Part shown: one piece after another, positions 1 through 8,463 of the stretch
Position numbering within the stretch: position 1 is the first letter of the stretch
Layout of the letters: every line of letters begins with the position of its first letter
Assembly (NCBI GenBank): GCA_963848195.1
Contig: CAWKCY010000011.1
Span: forward strand, 124,001-188,000
Source: CAVQBP01 sp963848195
GTDB lineage: Bacteria > Bacteroidota > Ignavibacteria > Ignavibacteriales > Ignavibacteriaceae
Direction of reading: 5' to 3'
Length of the DNA stretch: 64,000 nucleotides
Program-made: the position numbers and the translations under genes
Notes under the pieces: model-generated
Databases searched by the model: none
Told to the model about the DNA's origin: nothing
The model's input: only the letters and a program-made list of their open reading frames with translations

Positions 1-139
1 GATTTGTTCCTCCGCCTGCAAAAATAGCCCCGAATAAAAGTATCAAAAATGCAGGAACAATAAATGTTAAGCTCAAATCAACTTTATCATTCCAGAAAAG
101 GATATATTCTTTCTTTACAAGATTTAATATTGTTCTCAA
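1..139 (-). CDS. ABC transporter permease, N-terminal fragment cut by window edge
   Basis: Only the first 46 codons are present; the rest lies beyond the left edge. Reading leftward from a TTG at 139 gives a short charged stretch (KKEYILFWNDK) followed by a hydrophobic segment (LTFIVPAFLILLFGAIFAGG) that looks like the first membrane helix of an ABC-2 type permease. A GGAG sits 8 bases before the TTG, which supports this unusual start. The gene begins 15 bases after the stop of the ATP-binding protein, so the two form an operon and this is very probably its membrane partner. The family assignment rests on context and one helix only. Confidence 0.6.
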   Translation of the reverse strand, partial: MRTILNLVKKEYILFWNDKVDLSLTFIVPAFLILLFGAIFAGGGTN

Positions 140-154
140 CCTATTTTCTCCGTC

Positions 155-1072
155 TCAATCTCTAAGGCTTTTTCCTGTTAAATTAAGAAACAAAGCTTCT
201 AGAGAAGGTTTTTTAATGTTGATATTCGAGTAATCAATTCCATTCTTTTCAACTGCTTCAAAGAAACCAGAAAGCTTTAATCCGTCTTTAGGTTGGAGTT
301 CATATTTATCCGTTTCATCAATTAATTTTCCAAATGCTGAAAAAAGCTCTTTCTTACTTTCAGTCAGTTGATTTTTGCTGATTGATATAGTCTGTTTATA
401 CTCCAGACTATTTAGCAGCTGCTGTAAAGTCCCTACTGAAATTATGTGTCCTAAATCTATTATTGCTATTCTATTGCACAACCTTTCAGCTTCTTCCATA
501 TAGTGAGTAGTATAAATAATTGTCTTCCCCTCATCATTTAATTTTTCCAGGAATTCAAAGATTGCATTGCGGGATTGCGGGTCTATTCCAACTGTCGGCT
601 CATCACAAAGAATGATTTTCGGATCGTGTAAAAGAGATGCAGCAAGGTTTAACCGTCTTTTCATACCGCCTGAAAATGTTTGTACTCTATCTTTTCTTTT
701 TTCAAACAATCCTACCATTTTTAACTTTTGAGCTATGTTATATCTTAAATCTTTTTTATTAGAATTAAACAATGACCCGAAAATCTCAAGATTTTCCTGG
801 GCAGAAATTTCTTCGTATAATGCTATTGTTTGAGGAACAAATCCGATCTTACTTTTAATTTCCAGATTGCTTCTACTTATTCTTTCATTATCAATCAGAA
901 TTTCACCTTCATCAGAATCGAGATAACCCACAATTAAATTCATAAGAGTTGACTTCCCTGCTCCATTGGGTCCCAACAGTCCAAAAAATTCTTTTTCTTT
1001 TATTTCAAGTGAAACGTTATCAAGAGCAGTTGTCGTGGGAAATCTCTTTGTAATATTATTTATTTTGATCAT
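155..1072 (-). CDS. ABC transporter ATP-binding protein (ABC-2 exporter type)
   Basis: ATPase subunit of an ABC exporter, 305 residues. Visible motifs are Walker A GPNGAGKS at residues 34-41, the Q-loop at Gln81, a signature FSGGM at 133-137, Walker B IILCDEP at 153-159 and the switch His190 in TTH. The CcmA/NatA-like layout, with about 100 extra residues after the nucleotide-binding domain, is typical of ABC-2 multidrug, Na+ or polysaccharide exporters that pair with a separate permease. That permease begins 15 bases downstream. The substrate cannot be told from sequence. There is no clear Shine-Dalgarno; the start at 1072 is chosen because MIKINNITK opens the conserved domain directly. Confidence 0.93.
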   Translation of the reverse strand: MIKINNITKRFPTTTALDNVSLEIKEKEFFGLLGPNGAGKSTLMNLIVGYLDSDEGEILIDNERISRSNLEIKSKIGFVPQTIALYEEISAQENLEIFGSLFNSNKKDLRYNIAQKLKMVGLFEKRKDRVQTFSGGMKRRLNLAASLLHDPKIILCDEPTVGIDPQSRNAIFEFLEKLNDEGKTIIYTTHYMEEAERLCNRIAIIDLGHIISVGTLQQLLNSLEYKQTISISKNQLTESKKELFSAFGKLIDETDKYELQPKDGLKLSGFFEAVEKNGIDYSNINIKKPSLEALFLNLTGKSLRD

Positions 1073-1427
1073 AAACTCTGGTCGGGGATTTTATTAAGTT
1101 TTATGTAAGTATAAATATAATTCTTTTTATATTTATCAAAAACCATTTTGTCTAAAATAATTCTTTACTTCTCTTAGCTCCTGAGGAGCGAAATATTATT
1201 AGAGATAGAATAAACCAAAGGTATCCGCACTCCGTAGGAGTGCTATATTGCCTTAATTTTATTTAATTTTAAAAGTATCTCCAGAGCAAAAAACTTTTAG
1301 AAGTGTTAAGGAGTATTAAAATCCCTTTAGGGATTAAATATCTCTAGAATACTAATCACCCAAAAATATAAAAAAGTCCCGCAGTGACGAAATAGAATTT
1401 TATTCCCGGCTAAAAATTGGAGGAGAA
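1073..1427. repeat. Intergenic cluster of REP-like hairpins
   Basis: No gene is seen in these 355 bases. They carry several short perfect hairpins: GCTCC-TGA-GGAGC at 1177-1189, GCACTCC-GTA-GGAGTGC at 1227-1243 and ATCCCT-TT-AGGGAT at 1321-1334. The hairpins are followed by AT-rich tails such as GAAATATTATTAG or TATATTG. The same stem-plus-tail design recurs at 1983-2051, 4588-4760 and 63541, so this is a dispersed repeat family rather than a set of terminators; none has a proper T-tract. Confidence 0.65.
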
Positions 1428-1931
1428 ATGAACACAAAAATTGAAATTATTAAAGGAGATATAACAAAACTAAAAGTCGATGCAATTGTAAATGCAGCAA
1501 ACACGTCTTTATTAGGTGGCGGCGGTGTTGATGGTGCAATCCATAGAGGTGCAGGCCCTGAACTATTGGAATATAATAAAAAACTAGGCGGCTGCCCTAC
1601 GGGAGAAGCAAAAATTTCTCCCGGTTTTAATCTCCCTGCAAAATATATTATTCATACTGTTGGACCTGTTTGGAATGGAGGAACCCATAACGAAGACAAT
1701 CTATTGGCAAATTGTTACAGAAATTCTCTTTCCTTAGCAAAAGAAAATAATATTAAAACAATCGCATTCCCCTCAATCAGTACAGGTGCATATATGTTCC
1801 CGTTAGAGCGTGCAGCTAAAATTGCTTTAACCGAAACTAAAAATTTTCTAGACAGAAATGATTTCCTGGATAAAATAATATTTGTTTGCTTTGATGAAAA
1901 TACAAAAAAAGTTTACGAAGAGAATAAGTGA
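1428..1931 (+). CDS. Macrodomain protein, probable O-acetyl-ADP-ribose deacetylase
   Basis: A single-domain macrodomain protein of 167 residues, the usual length for the MacroD/YmdB group. Key ADP-ribose-binding segments are visible: VDAIVNAAN at 17-25 with the conserved Asn, GGGGVDGAIHRGAG at 30-43 forming the substrate loop, and ISTGAYMFP at 117-125 for the phosphate-binding loop. Family members hydrolyse O-acetyl-ADP-ribose or remove mono-ADP-ribose from proteins; which one applies here is not visible. A strong GGAGGA site lies just before the ATG. The gene is flanked on both sides by REP-like hairpins and has no operon partner. Confidence 0.92.
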   Translation: MNTKIEIIKGDITKLKVDAIVNAANTSLLGGGGVDGAIHRGAGPELLEYNKKLGGCPTGEAKISPGFNLPAKYIIHTVGPVWNGGTHNEDNLLANCYRNSLSLAKENNIKTIAFPSISTGAYMFPLERAAKIALTETKNFLDRNDFLDKIIFVCFDENTKKVYEENK

Positions 1932-1982
1932 ATTATTTCTACATGTTCTGTCTTCAAGCATAACAACTTGACCTCCATTAGG

Positions 1983-2051
1983 AAACTTCGTAGAAGTTTA
2001 ATTATTGTAGGAAGTGTTATCCCCGCAAAGTAGGCGTCCTTGTAGAGGACG
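1983..2051. repeat. REP-like hairpin pair with GTA-type loops
   Basis: Two hairpins between the macrodomain gene and the convergent permease gene. AAACTTC-GTA-GAAGTTT at 1983-1999 is followed by AATTATTGTAGGA, and CGTCCT-TGTAG-AGGACG at 2035-2051 is followed by AATTATAATAATG. Both match the hairpin-plus-AT-tail design seen at 1227 and 63541. They could also stop transcription from both sides, but lack T-tracts. Confidence 0.55.
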
Positions 2052-2113
2052 AATTATAATAATGACAATAGTGAATCTCAAAAACTTAATTCATGTCATA
2101 TTAGTACTCTAAT

Positions 2114-3007
2114 TCATCTCAAAAATAATATCCCCACACCCCCCACCGCAAGAAAAGCTCCTGAAATAGCTCTCCAGCTTAAACTTTCTTTATAATAATA
2201 TCTTACCAGAGGTAGCATAATAACCGGTACTAAAGCCATCAAAGTTGAAGCAATACCAACCTTGGTATATTCAATTGAAATAAGACTAAATGTAATCCCT
2301 AAAAAAGGTCCGAGTATAGTACCTATAATAGTCGCAATAAAAGCTTTCTTTTCCTTTGAATAAACTTTAATTGGACTTTTATATTTTCTAACTATAACAG
2401 CTAAAAATATCATCATGATTACAGATGAAGAAATTCGAATAAAAGTAGCCACAAATCCATTTATCTGCCCCTCCTCAAAAGCAAACTTTGCAAGAACCAA
2501 ACCCGATGCCTGTCCCAAAGCTCCTAAAATCCCATAGAATATCCCCACCTTATTTATTTTTATTATTTTATTATCTTTATGGCTTTTATTTTCAAGAACA
2601 ACAATAGATATACCGCTTAGTGTAACCATCATTCCAATTATTCCGGCTGCAGATATAGACTCATCTAAAAATAAGAATGCCAAAATCGTACTCATCGCAG
2701 GAACAAGTGCCATTAATAACATTCCTATTCTAGCACCTATATATTGGAAAGCCTTGAATAAAAAAGTATCTCCTAACACTAAACCGGCAATCCCGCTAAA
2801 AACTAGATAATAGACCTGCGTTAATGAAATAGAGTAATTTATATTTGCTATAAGTATTGTTAAAGAAAGGAGCACTGCAGCGAAGAGCATCCTATTGATA
2901 TTCAACTGAAATGAACCAATCCTTGTTGCGGCCGTAGTAAATGCAATTGAGGTTCCCGACCAAAGGAATGCTGTAATTACTGCACTGATTTCTCCTAAAT
3001 ACTGCAT
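2114..3007 (-). CDS. EamA/DMT-superfamily permease
   Basis: An integral membrane protein of 297 residues with about ten hydrophobic helices, arranged as two EamA repeats (about residues 5-140 and 155-297). Segments such as GLVLGDTFLFKAFQYIGA in the first half and KVGIASTLMALVPVIMLP in the second are characteristic of the drug/metabolite transporter superfamily. Members export amino acids, nucleotides or other metabolites; the substrate here is unknown. The enolase terminator lies only 41 bases upstream of its start codon, so it probably has its own promoter in the AT-rich gap. Confidence 0.9.
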   Translation of the reverse strand: MQYLGEISAVITAFLWSGTSIAFTTAATRIGSFQLNINRMLFAAVLLSLTILIANINYSISLTQVYYLVFSGIAGLVLGDTFLFKAFQYIGARIGMLLMALVPAMSTILAFLFLDESISAAGIIGMMVTLSGISIVVLENKSHKDNKIIKINKVGIFYGILGALGQASGLVLAKFAFEEGQINGFVATFIRISSSVIMMIFLAVIVRKYKSPIKVYSKEKKAFIATIIGTILGPFLGITFSLISIEYTKVGIASTLMALVPVIMLPLVRYYYKESLSWRAISGAFLAVGGVGILFLR

Positions 3008-3040
3008 ATTAAAATTTTTATTATATCAAAACAAAAACCA

Positions 3041-3070
3041 TAAAAAAAAGCCGCCAGATATTGGCGGCTT
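3041..3070 (-). terminator. Rho-independent terminator of eno
   Basis: A perfect 9-bp stem, AAGCCGCCA pairing with TGGCGGCTT, lies 25 bases after the enolase stop codon and is followed, reading on the minus strand, by a run of eight T residues. This is a textbook intrinsic terminator for eno and separates it from the permease gene. Confidence 0.9.
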
Positions 3071-3094
3071 AAATTATATAATTTTTATAAAATA

Positions 3095-4390
3095 TTAACC
3101 TTTGTAATTTATTGCAGCTAAACCGGGAAATATTGCCGCATCTCCAAGTTCACCTTCTATTCGTAGAAGCTGATTATATTTTGCAATTCTATCAGTACGG
3201 GATAAAGAACCGGTTTTAATTTGTCCGGCATTAGTAGCTACTGCAATGTCAGCAATAGTAGTATCTTCAGTTTCACCGGAGCGGTGACTGATTACATTTG
3301 TATATCCTGCCTTCTTTGCCATCTCAATTGCATCCAGTGTTTCTGTTAGAGTCCCTATCTGATTTACTTTTATAAGAATAGAATTCGCAACCCCTTTTTC
3401 AATTCCGTCTGCAAGTCTTTTTGTATTGGTTACAAAGAGATCATCCCCAACAAGCTGTATCTTTTTGCCAAGCTTATCAGTAAGCATCTTCCATCCTTCC
3501 CAATCATCTTCTGCAAGACCATCTTCGAGTGATACAATTGGATATTTTGAAACCCAGTCTGCCCAAAAATCAATCATTTTTTCTTTGGGGATAATATTAT
3601 CGGGAGCAGATTTAAATAAATGATATGCATCTTTGTCTTTAAGATAAAATTCACTTGCAGCAGGATCTAGAGCAATAAAAATGTCCTTTCCGATTTTATA
3701 ACCTGCTTTTTCAACAGCTTCAAGGATTACTTCAATTGCTTCATCATTCGATTTTAAATTAGGAGCAAAGCCTCCTTCATCTCCAACTGCAGTGTTATAA
3801 CCTTTTTTATGCAAAACAGATTTCAAAGAATGAAAAGTTTCAGCCCCCATTCTTAATGCTTCGCAAAAACTGGGTGCACCTGCAGGCATAATCATAAATT
3901 CCTGAAAATCTACATTATTATCAGCATGTTTACCGCCGTTTAGAATATTCATCATTGGTACCGGAAGAGTTCGCGCATTGACACCGCCAATATACCTGTA
4001 TAAAGGCAATGTTAACGTTTCCGCAGCTGCTTTTGCTGCGGCAAGTGAAACACCTAGCAAGGCATTTGCTCCCATTGCACCTTTATTCTCAGTCCCATCA
4101 AGCTCTATTAAGAAACGGTCAAGCTCTACCTGATCAACAGCATCCATATCAATGATTTCATCTGCAATTCTTTCATTAACATTTTCCACCGCTTTCAGTA
4201 CGCCTTTTCCTCCGTATCTCGATTTATCACCATCTCTTAATTCAACTGCTTCATGTTCCCCTGTCGAAGCACCGCTCGGAACTGCCGCTCTTCCAACTAT
4301 CCCGCTTTCAAGCTGCACTTCAACTTCCAAAGTTGGATTCCCTCTCGAGTCTAAAATCTCTCTTGCCAAAACATCCACTATATTAGTCAT
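3095..4390 (-). CDS. eno: Enolase
   Basis: Cytoplasmic enolase, 431 residues, full length; it interconverts 2-phosphoglycerate and phosphoenolpyruvate in glycolysis and gluconeogenesis. The substrate loop SGASTGEHEAVELRDGD spans 39-55, Glu205 lies in GDEGGFAP, and the Mg2+ ligands are Asp242, Glu289 and Asp316. The PROSITE-type signature ILIKVNQIGTLTET is at 338-351 with the catalytic base Lys341, and SHRSGETEDTT follows at 368-378. All active-site residues are present. It is a single-gene transcription unit ended by the hairpin at 3041-3070. Confidence 0.99.
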   Translation of the reverse strand: MTNIVDVLAREILDSRGNPTLEVEVQLESGIVGRAAVPSGASTGEHEAVELRDGDKSRYGGKGVLKAVENVNERIADEIIDMDAVDQVELDRFLIELDGTENKGAMGANALLGVSLAAAKAAAETLTLPLYRYIGGVNARTLPVPMMNILNGGKHADNNVDFQEFMIMPAGAPSFCEALRMGAETFHSLKSVLHKKGYNTAVGDEGGFAPNLKSNDEAIEVILEAVEKAGYKIGKDIFIALDPAASEFYLKDKDAYHLFKSAPDNIIPKEKMIDFWADWVSKYPIVSLEDGLAEDDWEGWKMLTDKLGKKIQLVGDDLFVTNTKRLADGIEKGVANSILIKVNQIGTLTETLDAIEMAKKAGYTNVISHRSGETEDTTIADIAVATNAGQIKTGSLSRTDRIAKYNQLLRIEGELGDAAIFPGLAAINYKG

Positions 4391-4858
4391 TTATTTTCCT
4401 TTGCATTTAAGTTCAATAATAATTTATTTCAAGATGTAAAAATACTAAGGAACAATCTAAATTTCTAACTAATTCCTATTATTTATTTTCATCCTATTTA
4501 TTTAACTCTTACTTTAAAGCTGTGTTATATCATTAATCAATGGATTTATCCATTGGTTTCAGAAATAAATTCCACCCCATTTTCCTAATCTCCTAACCCC
4601 AGAGCGGTGAAATATTATTAGCAAATTTCCTTATCTCCCAACCGCAGAGCGGTGAAATATTATTAGCAAAAATCTATCCCCTATATCAAAAAACACCGTA
4701 GGTGTGAAATATTTTGAACCCCAGGAGTGTAACATTATTGTAGATAATGCAAAATATCAGTAATTCACAAAACCTCGACAGATGTGAAATAAATTATTTT
4801 ATTGAGACCCTTCCCATAAGTACATGCCAGAAGGGACGAGATTTAGAGGTAGGGAGAA
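4391..4858. repeat. Intergenic REP cluster with a 45-bp tandem pair
   Basis: No credible gene in 468 bases. A TTTA-loop hairpin (CAATGGA-TTTA-TCCATTG) lies at 4538-4555. Further on, AGAGCGGTGAAATATTATTA occurs twice with a 45-bp period (4601 and 4646), followed by ACACC-GTA-GGTGT near 4692 with a GAAATATTTT tail and a fourth degenerate copy ending AACATTATTGTAGATA at 4731-4745. The region therefore holds members of both hairpin families of this genome. Confidence 0.65.
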
Positions 4859-5731
4859 CTATTTCTTCTTTACAGTCAATTTCTGCGGAGGAGGTACAAA
4901 CTTTTTTAATTCCCTATTCTGCGTTAAATAAATAAAGCCAAGGATTCCAAAAATCATCATCGGAATGGAAATCAATTGTGCTTCCGAAAGTCCCCATAAA
5001 AGTCTCGGGTTAAGTCTTATAAATTCTATAATAAACCTTTCCGCTCCGGCAAAAACTAAATATAACATAAACAATTTCCCATCCATCCAACTTTTCTTTC
5101 TAAGCTTCCAGAGTATAAGGAATATAATAAGCATCATTATAAATTCATAAATTGGAGTTGGCTGCAGCGGAGTACTATTCGGCACCCCATTCGGAAACTT
5201 TTCTGCTATCCATGGAAAATGTTTTAGTACTCCCGGACTATTAAAAGCAACTGACGGTGGAACCGTGCCATTCTGATAATTCGTCCCCCACGGAAGTGTT
5301 GTTGGAATTCCATAATCACCGTCTCCTGCAAGGTGACAGCCTATTCTTCCAATCCCGTATGCTAATGCTAAGGAAGGAGAAGTAGCGTCAGCAATTACTA
5401 AAAAAGGAATTTTTTTTCTTCTTACATAGATCCAGATAGCAATAATTGCCAGTATTAATCCTCCATAAAAAGTTAAGCCCCCTGGTGAAAAAGCCATTCC
5501 AATAGGATTACTGATAAACAGGTTCCAATTTTCAATTAAATCTAAAAGCTTGCTCCCAACAATCCCGAAAACAATGGCAAGTAATGTAATCTGCGTCGCA
5601 ATTTCCGGATCTAATCCTCTTCTTTCAATTTCCTTTGTCAAAAAATAACTTGATACAATAAATGCGATACCAAGCATTAAACCAAAACTGTAAACTGTAA
5701 ATGGTCCTATTTTAAATAATTCAGGGTACAT
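4859..5731 (-). CDS. lgt: Prolipoprotein diacylglyceryl transferase
   Basis: Inner-membrane enzyme that transfers diacylglycerol from phosphatidylglycerol to the lipobox cysteine of prolipoproteins, the first step of lipoprotein maturation. 290 residues with about seven hydrophobic helices. The segment FSPGGLTFYGG at 81-91 and the signature GRIGCHLAGDGDYG at 128-141 match the divergent Lgt branch of Bacteroidota-like bacteria. The C-terminal GAERFIIEFIRLNP also fits, with the essential Arg in the helix before the last loop. Several substrates are encoded in this window (the Sco-like, rhodanese-like and RND adaptor proteins all have lipoboxes). The gene follows hisS by 24 bases and is probably co-transcribed. 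Confidence 0.95.
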   Translation of the reverse strand: MYPELFKIGPFTVYSFGLMLGIAFIVSSYFLTKEIERRGLDPEIATQITLLAIVFGIVGSKLLDLIENWNLFISNPIGMAFSPGGLTFYGGLILAIIAIWIYVRRKKIPFLVIADATSPSLALAYGIGRIGCHLAGDGDYGIPTTLPWGTNYQNGTVPPSVAFNSPGVLKHFPWIAEKFPNGVPNSTPLQPTPIYEFIMMLIIFLILWKLRKKSWMDGKLFMLYLVFAGAERFIIEFIRLNPRLLWGLSEAQLISIPMMIFGILGFIYLTQNRELKKFVPPPQKLTVKKK

Positions 5732-5755
5732 TAGATTCTTTTTATTAAAATATAT

Positions 5756-7012
5756 TTATTTTATATTATTTCTAATTTTAGATATTTCATTAAATGGAAC
5801 TGATTTCTCTTCACCGGTTTCCATATTTTTTAATTTGAAATTTCCTGATTGATACTCTTCTCCGCCGACAAAAAGCACATAACGCGTATTCAGCCTGTTA
5901 GCTTCACGCATCTGCGCTTTAACACTCCTTTGTAGATAATCAAATTCTACAATAAGTCCCTGTCTCCTGAGGGAGGAAGAAGTATTAAAAACATCAGATA
6001 ATAAATTTTTATCTATAGTAATCACGTAAATATCAACCCTGTCATCCGGTAAGTTCAAAGTTTTTTCGTTTTCACAAGCAAGTAAAATTCTTTCAATACC
6101 GGCCGCAAAACCAACACCTGGAGTGGGCTGACCACCAAGTTCTTCAACTAATAAATCGTACCTTCCCCCTCCGCATAGTGCATTTTGAGACCCAACACTT
6201 CCGCTTACTATTTCAAAAGTAGTTTTAGTATAATAATCCAAACCTCTTACAAGTTTCGGGTCAACCTGAAATGGAATACCAATTTTCGTTAAACTATTTT
6301 TTACTTCTTCAAAATCATTTCTGCTTTCTTCATCAATGTAATCAATTAAAAGAGGCACTCCTTCTAAAATTTCCTGATCATTCTCAGCTTTACTGTCAAA
6401 TATTCTTAAAATATTTTTATCGAAACGTTTCCTGCTATCCTCCGAAAGCATTTCTTTTTTATCAATTAAAAACCCTTTCAACTCATTTTTATATAATTCC
6501 CTCGAATTAGGAGTACCAAGCGAATTTATTCTTACGGAAAGATTATTCAACCCCAGTTTAGTTAAAATCTCAAAAGGCATTTGAATCATTTCCGAATCTA
6601 AAAGAGGAGACGTACTACCAATAGCTTCCGCACCAAACTGATGAAATTGCCTAAACCTTCCCGCCTGCGGTCTTTCCTGCCGGAACATTGGTGATATATA
6701 ATAAAGCTTATTTAACGATTGTCTCTTTCCAAGTGAATGTTCAATAAAAGCACGGACAACAGATGCAGTCATTTCCGGCTTAAGAGTCAAGCTGGTCTGA
6801 CTGCGATCAAAAAATGTATACATCTCCTTTCCCACAATATCAGTTTCTTCCCCGATACCCCTTGCAAAAAGAGATGTCTCTTCAAACACCGGTGTTCTAA
6901 TTTCTTTATAATTAAAAACTTTAAATATATCCCGTATTACATTCTCAATATAATTCCACTTAGAAATTTCCAAAGGAAGAATATCTTTCGTACCGCTAAC
7001 AGCCTTAATCAT
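5756..7012 (-). CDS. hisS: Histidine--tRNA ligase
   Basis: Class II aminoacyl-tRNA synthetase charging tRNA-His, 418 residues, normal length. Motif 2 is clear in MFRQERPQAGRFRQFHQFG, and the histidine-specific loop LVRGLDYYTKTTFE is intact, as is the motif 3 region GVGFAAGIERILLA. The C-terminal anticodon-binding domain (about residues 330-418) includes the conserved LRRQG and RYVLFVGG segments. The start at MIKAVSGTKDILP fits the family N-terminus exactly. The gene leads an operon with lgt. Confidence 0.98.
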   Translation of the reverse strand: MIKAVSGTKDILPLEISKWNYIENVIRDIFKVFNYKEIRTPVFEETSLFARGIGEETDIVGKEMYTFFDRSQTSLTLKPEMTASVVRAFIEHSLGKRQSLNKLYYISPMFRQERPQAGRFRQFHQFGAEAIGSTSPLLDSEMIQMPFEILTKLGLNNLSVRINSLGTPNSRELYKNELKGFLIDKKEMLSEDSRKRFDKNILRIFDSKAENDQEILEGVPLLIDYIDEESRNDFEEVKNSLTKIGIPFQVDPKLVRGLDYYTKTTFEIVSGSVGSQNALCGGGRYDLLVEELGGQPTPGVGFAAGIERILLACENEKTLNLPDDRVDIYVITIDKNLLSDVFNTSSSLRRQGLIVEFDYLQRSVKAQMREANRLNTRYVLFVGGEEYQSGNFKLKNMETGEEKSVPFNEISKIRNNIK

Positions 7013-7035
7013 ACTAAATATTAACCTCTAATTCG

Positions 7036-7157
7036 TTCTCCGACTTCTGCCCCTGACCTCCGTTCTCTGACTTTTGACCTCTGACTTCTGACCTCTGCTC
7101 TCTGACTTCTGTCTCCGACTTCTGACCTTTGACCTCTGACTTCTGACTTTTGACCTT
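7036..7157. repeat. Degenerate (C/T)TGAC minisatellite
   Basis: About 120 bases composed almost wholly of units such as TCTGACTTCTGACCTCTGAC, a pyrimidine-rich repeat of roughly 7 and 10 bases. It fills the gap between hisS and the EIIA gene and ends four bases before the EIIA stop codon. It codes for nothing recognisable. Confidence 0.75.
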
Positions 7158-7160
7158 TTA

Positions 7161-7631
7161 CTAGACATCAAAATAACTCTGCTCTTCTTCCTTAAATATA
7201 TCTACTATAGCATCGTTTGTATCAGCATCCAGTAGCTTATTCCGGAAATCTTCTTTATTCATCATTCTGGAAATTCGGCTTAATAATTTAATATGCGTAC
7301 TAACCAGATTATCTTTTCCAATTAATAAAAAGACCAGGTGAACAGGCTGACCATCCAATGCTTGATAATCTATTGGTCTTTTCGTTTTTCCAAAAGCTGC
7401 CAGAATTTCTTTTACATAATTAGTTTTTCCATGAGGAATTGCAAATCCTTTTCCTACGCCTGTCGACATTATCTTTTCTCTTTCCAAAACAGATTCTCTA
7501 ACTTTTTCAATATCTGTTAATCTATCATCACCTTTAAATAAATCTATCAGTTCATTAATTACGTCCTCTTTCGAATCCCCTTTCAAATCGGCAATTATAA
7601 ATTCCTTTTTCAGTAAATCGTGCAGTTTCAT
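7161..7631 (-). CDS. PTS EIIA domain protein (fructose/nitrogen type)
   Basis: A single EIIA domain of 156 residues of the PTS_EIIA_2 (fructose-mannitol/PtsN) class. The phosphorylated histidine is His67 in GVGKGFAIPHGKT. The C-terminal half (PVHLVFLLIGKDNLVSTHIKLL) is the typical beta-strand and helix pair of this fold. No sugar permease, HPr or EI gene is nearby, so it more likely acts as a regulatory EIIA-Ntr-like protein than in sugar uptake; this is inference from context. The Shine-Dalgarno is weak. The acidic tail KEEEQSYFDV is unusual but ends cleanly at the stop. Confidence 0.92.
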   Translation of the reverse strand: MKLHDLLKKEFIIADLKGDSKEDVINELIDLFKGDDRLTDIEKVRESVLEREKIMSTGVGKGFAIPHGKTNYVKEILAAFGKTKRPIDYQALDGQPVHLVFLLIGKDNLVSTHIKLLSRISRMMNKEDFRNKLLDADTNDAIVDIFKEEEQSYFDV

Positions 7632-7745
7632 GCAATTTATTCTCTTTATTAAAAAAAATTAAAATCAGAAAATCTAATTTACTAATTGAAGCAAAGTTTA
7701 GCAAAGAAAAGGTCAAACCAAAGATTAAAAGATCATCACTTGCCA

Positions 7746-7951
7746 TTGGATTTAGAGCCTGTGTGATTATCCATTGCCGTTGAATTTACAGCCTGTGTGA
7801 TTATCCATTGCCGTTGGATATTTAGAGCCTATGTGATTATCCATTGCCGTTGGATTTAGAGCCTGTGTGATTATTCATTGCCGTTGGATTTAGAGCCTGT
7901 GTGATTATCCATTGCTGTTGGATTTAGAGCCTGTGTGATTATTCATTGCCG
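7746..7951. repeat. 34-bp tandem array, six copies
   Basis: Units begin at 7746, 7780, 7814, 7850, 7884 and 7918, with a seventh partial unit at 7952; one unit is 36 bases because of a two-base insertion. The core is GGATTTAGAGCCTGTGTG followed by ATTAT(C/T)CATTGCCGT. Differences between copies are one or two bases. Units abut directly, so this is not a CRISPR array. A lone copy of the core recurs at 21654-21674. Confidence 0.85.
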
Positions 7952-8021
7952 TTGGATTTATCCAACGGGTTTGATTTAGGGCCCTGAGTGAATATCATTA
8001 ACCAATGGATTTATCCATTGG
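7949..8021. repeat. Two TTTA-loop hairpins (REP-like)
   Basis: CCGTTGGA-TTTA-TCCAACGG at 7949-7968 and CCAATGGA-TTTA-TCCATTGG at 8002-8021 are both perfect 8-bp stems with the same TTTA loop. The stems differ at two positions with matching changes on the other arm, so the hairpin rather than the sequence is conserved. The first hairpin grows directly out of the seventh unit of the 34-bp array. Confidence 0.8.
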
Positions 8022-8231
8022 TTTAACACGAAAATTAAGCCTCCTCCTAACGGTTCTTTTGTATTTTCACACATGCTCTTTATCCAACGAATATTGCCTG
8101 AAATTAAGATTAATACCGAACATTTAAGCCGGTCCCTCCCCCTCTCCTTACTAAATGTCCCGATTCTATAACACTCTGTAATCTCCATGCTTATGAAGAT
8201 TTATTAATGATTAAAATATATTAATTAATTG

Positions 8232-8375
8232 AAGTTACGCAAATATTGTCATTCTGAACAGAACGAAGTGGAGAGACCTGTCCCGTTAACGGGAAGAATC
8301 TCATTACTTAAATTTTGCTTTATTTTAATATATTTCTATTAACTTTTATTATAAAATATTCATCTTGCGTAACTT
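8232..8375. mobile_element. MITE-like element with AAGTTACGCAA inverted ends
   Basis: The 11-bp ends AAGTTACGCAA (8232-8242) and TTGCGTAACTT (8365-8375) are perfect inverted repeats, and flanking bases TTAATT occur on both outer sides. The interior holds a copy of the CATTCTGAAC repeat, with a CCCGTTAACGGG hairpin, plus AT-rich DNA. A shorter copy with the same ends and the same interior repeat lies at 57713-57828. It has no coding capacity, so any movement would need a transposase from elsewhere. Confidence 0.65.
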
Positions 8376-8463
8376 AAGTTAATTAACAAATTTAGAACTC
8401 GAAAATATTGCCTTACTTCCCAATAACCTGTAAGTTTATACAAATAATTATTGGATTTATAGA

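Larger units (their letters stand above)
7632..8463. repeat. Long repeat-filled intergenic region
   Basis: These 832 bases contain no convincing gene. In order they hold a spacer, the 34-bp tandem array (7746-7951), two TTTA-loop hairpins (7949-7968 and 8002-8021), a unique stretch to about 8220, and a 144-bp element bounded by AAGTTACGCAA inverted ends (8232-8375). A 70-codon open frame at 7976-8188 runs through one of the hairpins and has no recognisable product. Confidence 0.7.

Noticed and set aside
4152..4439. Plus-strand frame opposite eno
   Set aside because: Shadow of the enolase gene; low-complexity Ser/Pro-rich product with no domain.
7746..7985. CRISPR array candidate
   Set aside because: The 34-bp units abut directly with no spacers, units vary in the middle, and no cas gene is near.
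7976..8188. 70-codon minus-strand frame
   Set aside because: It runs through the TTTA-loop hairpins, has no recognisable domain and no ribosome site.
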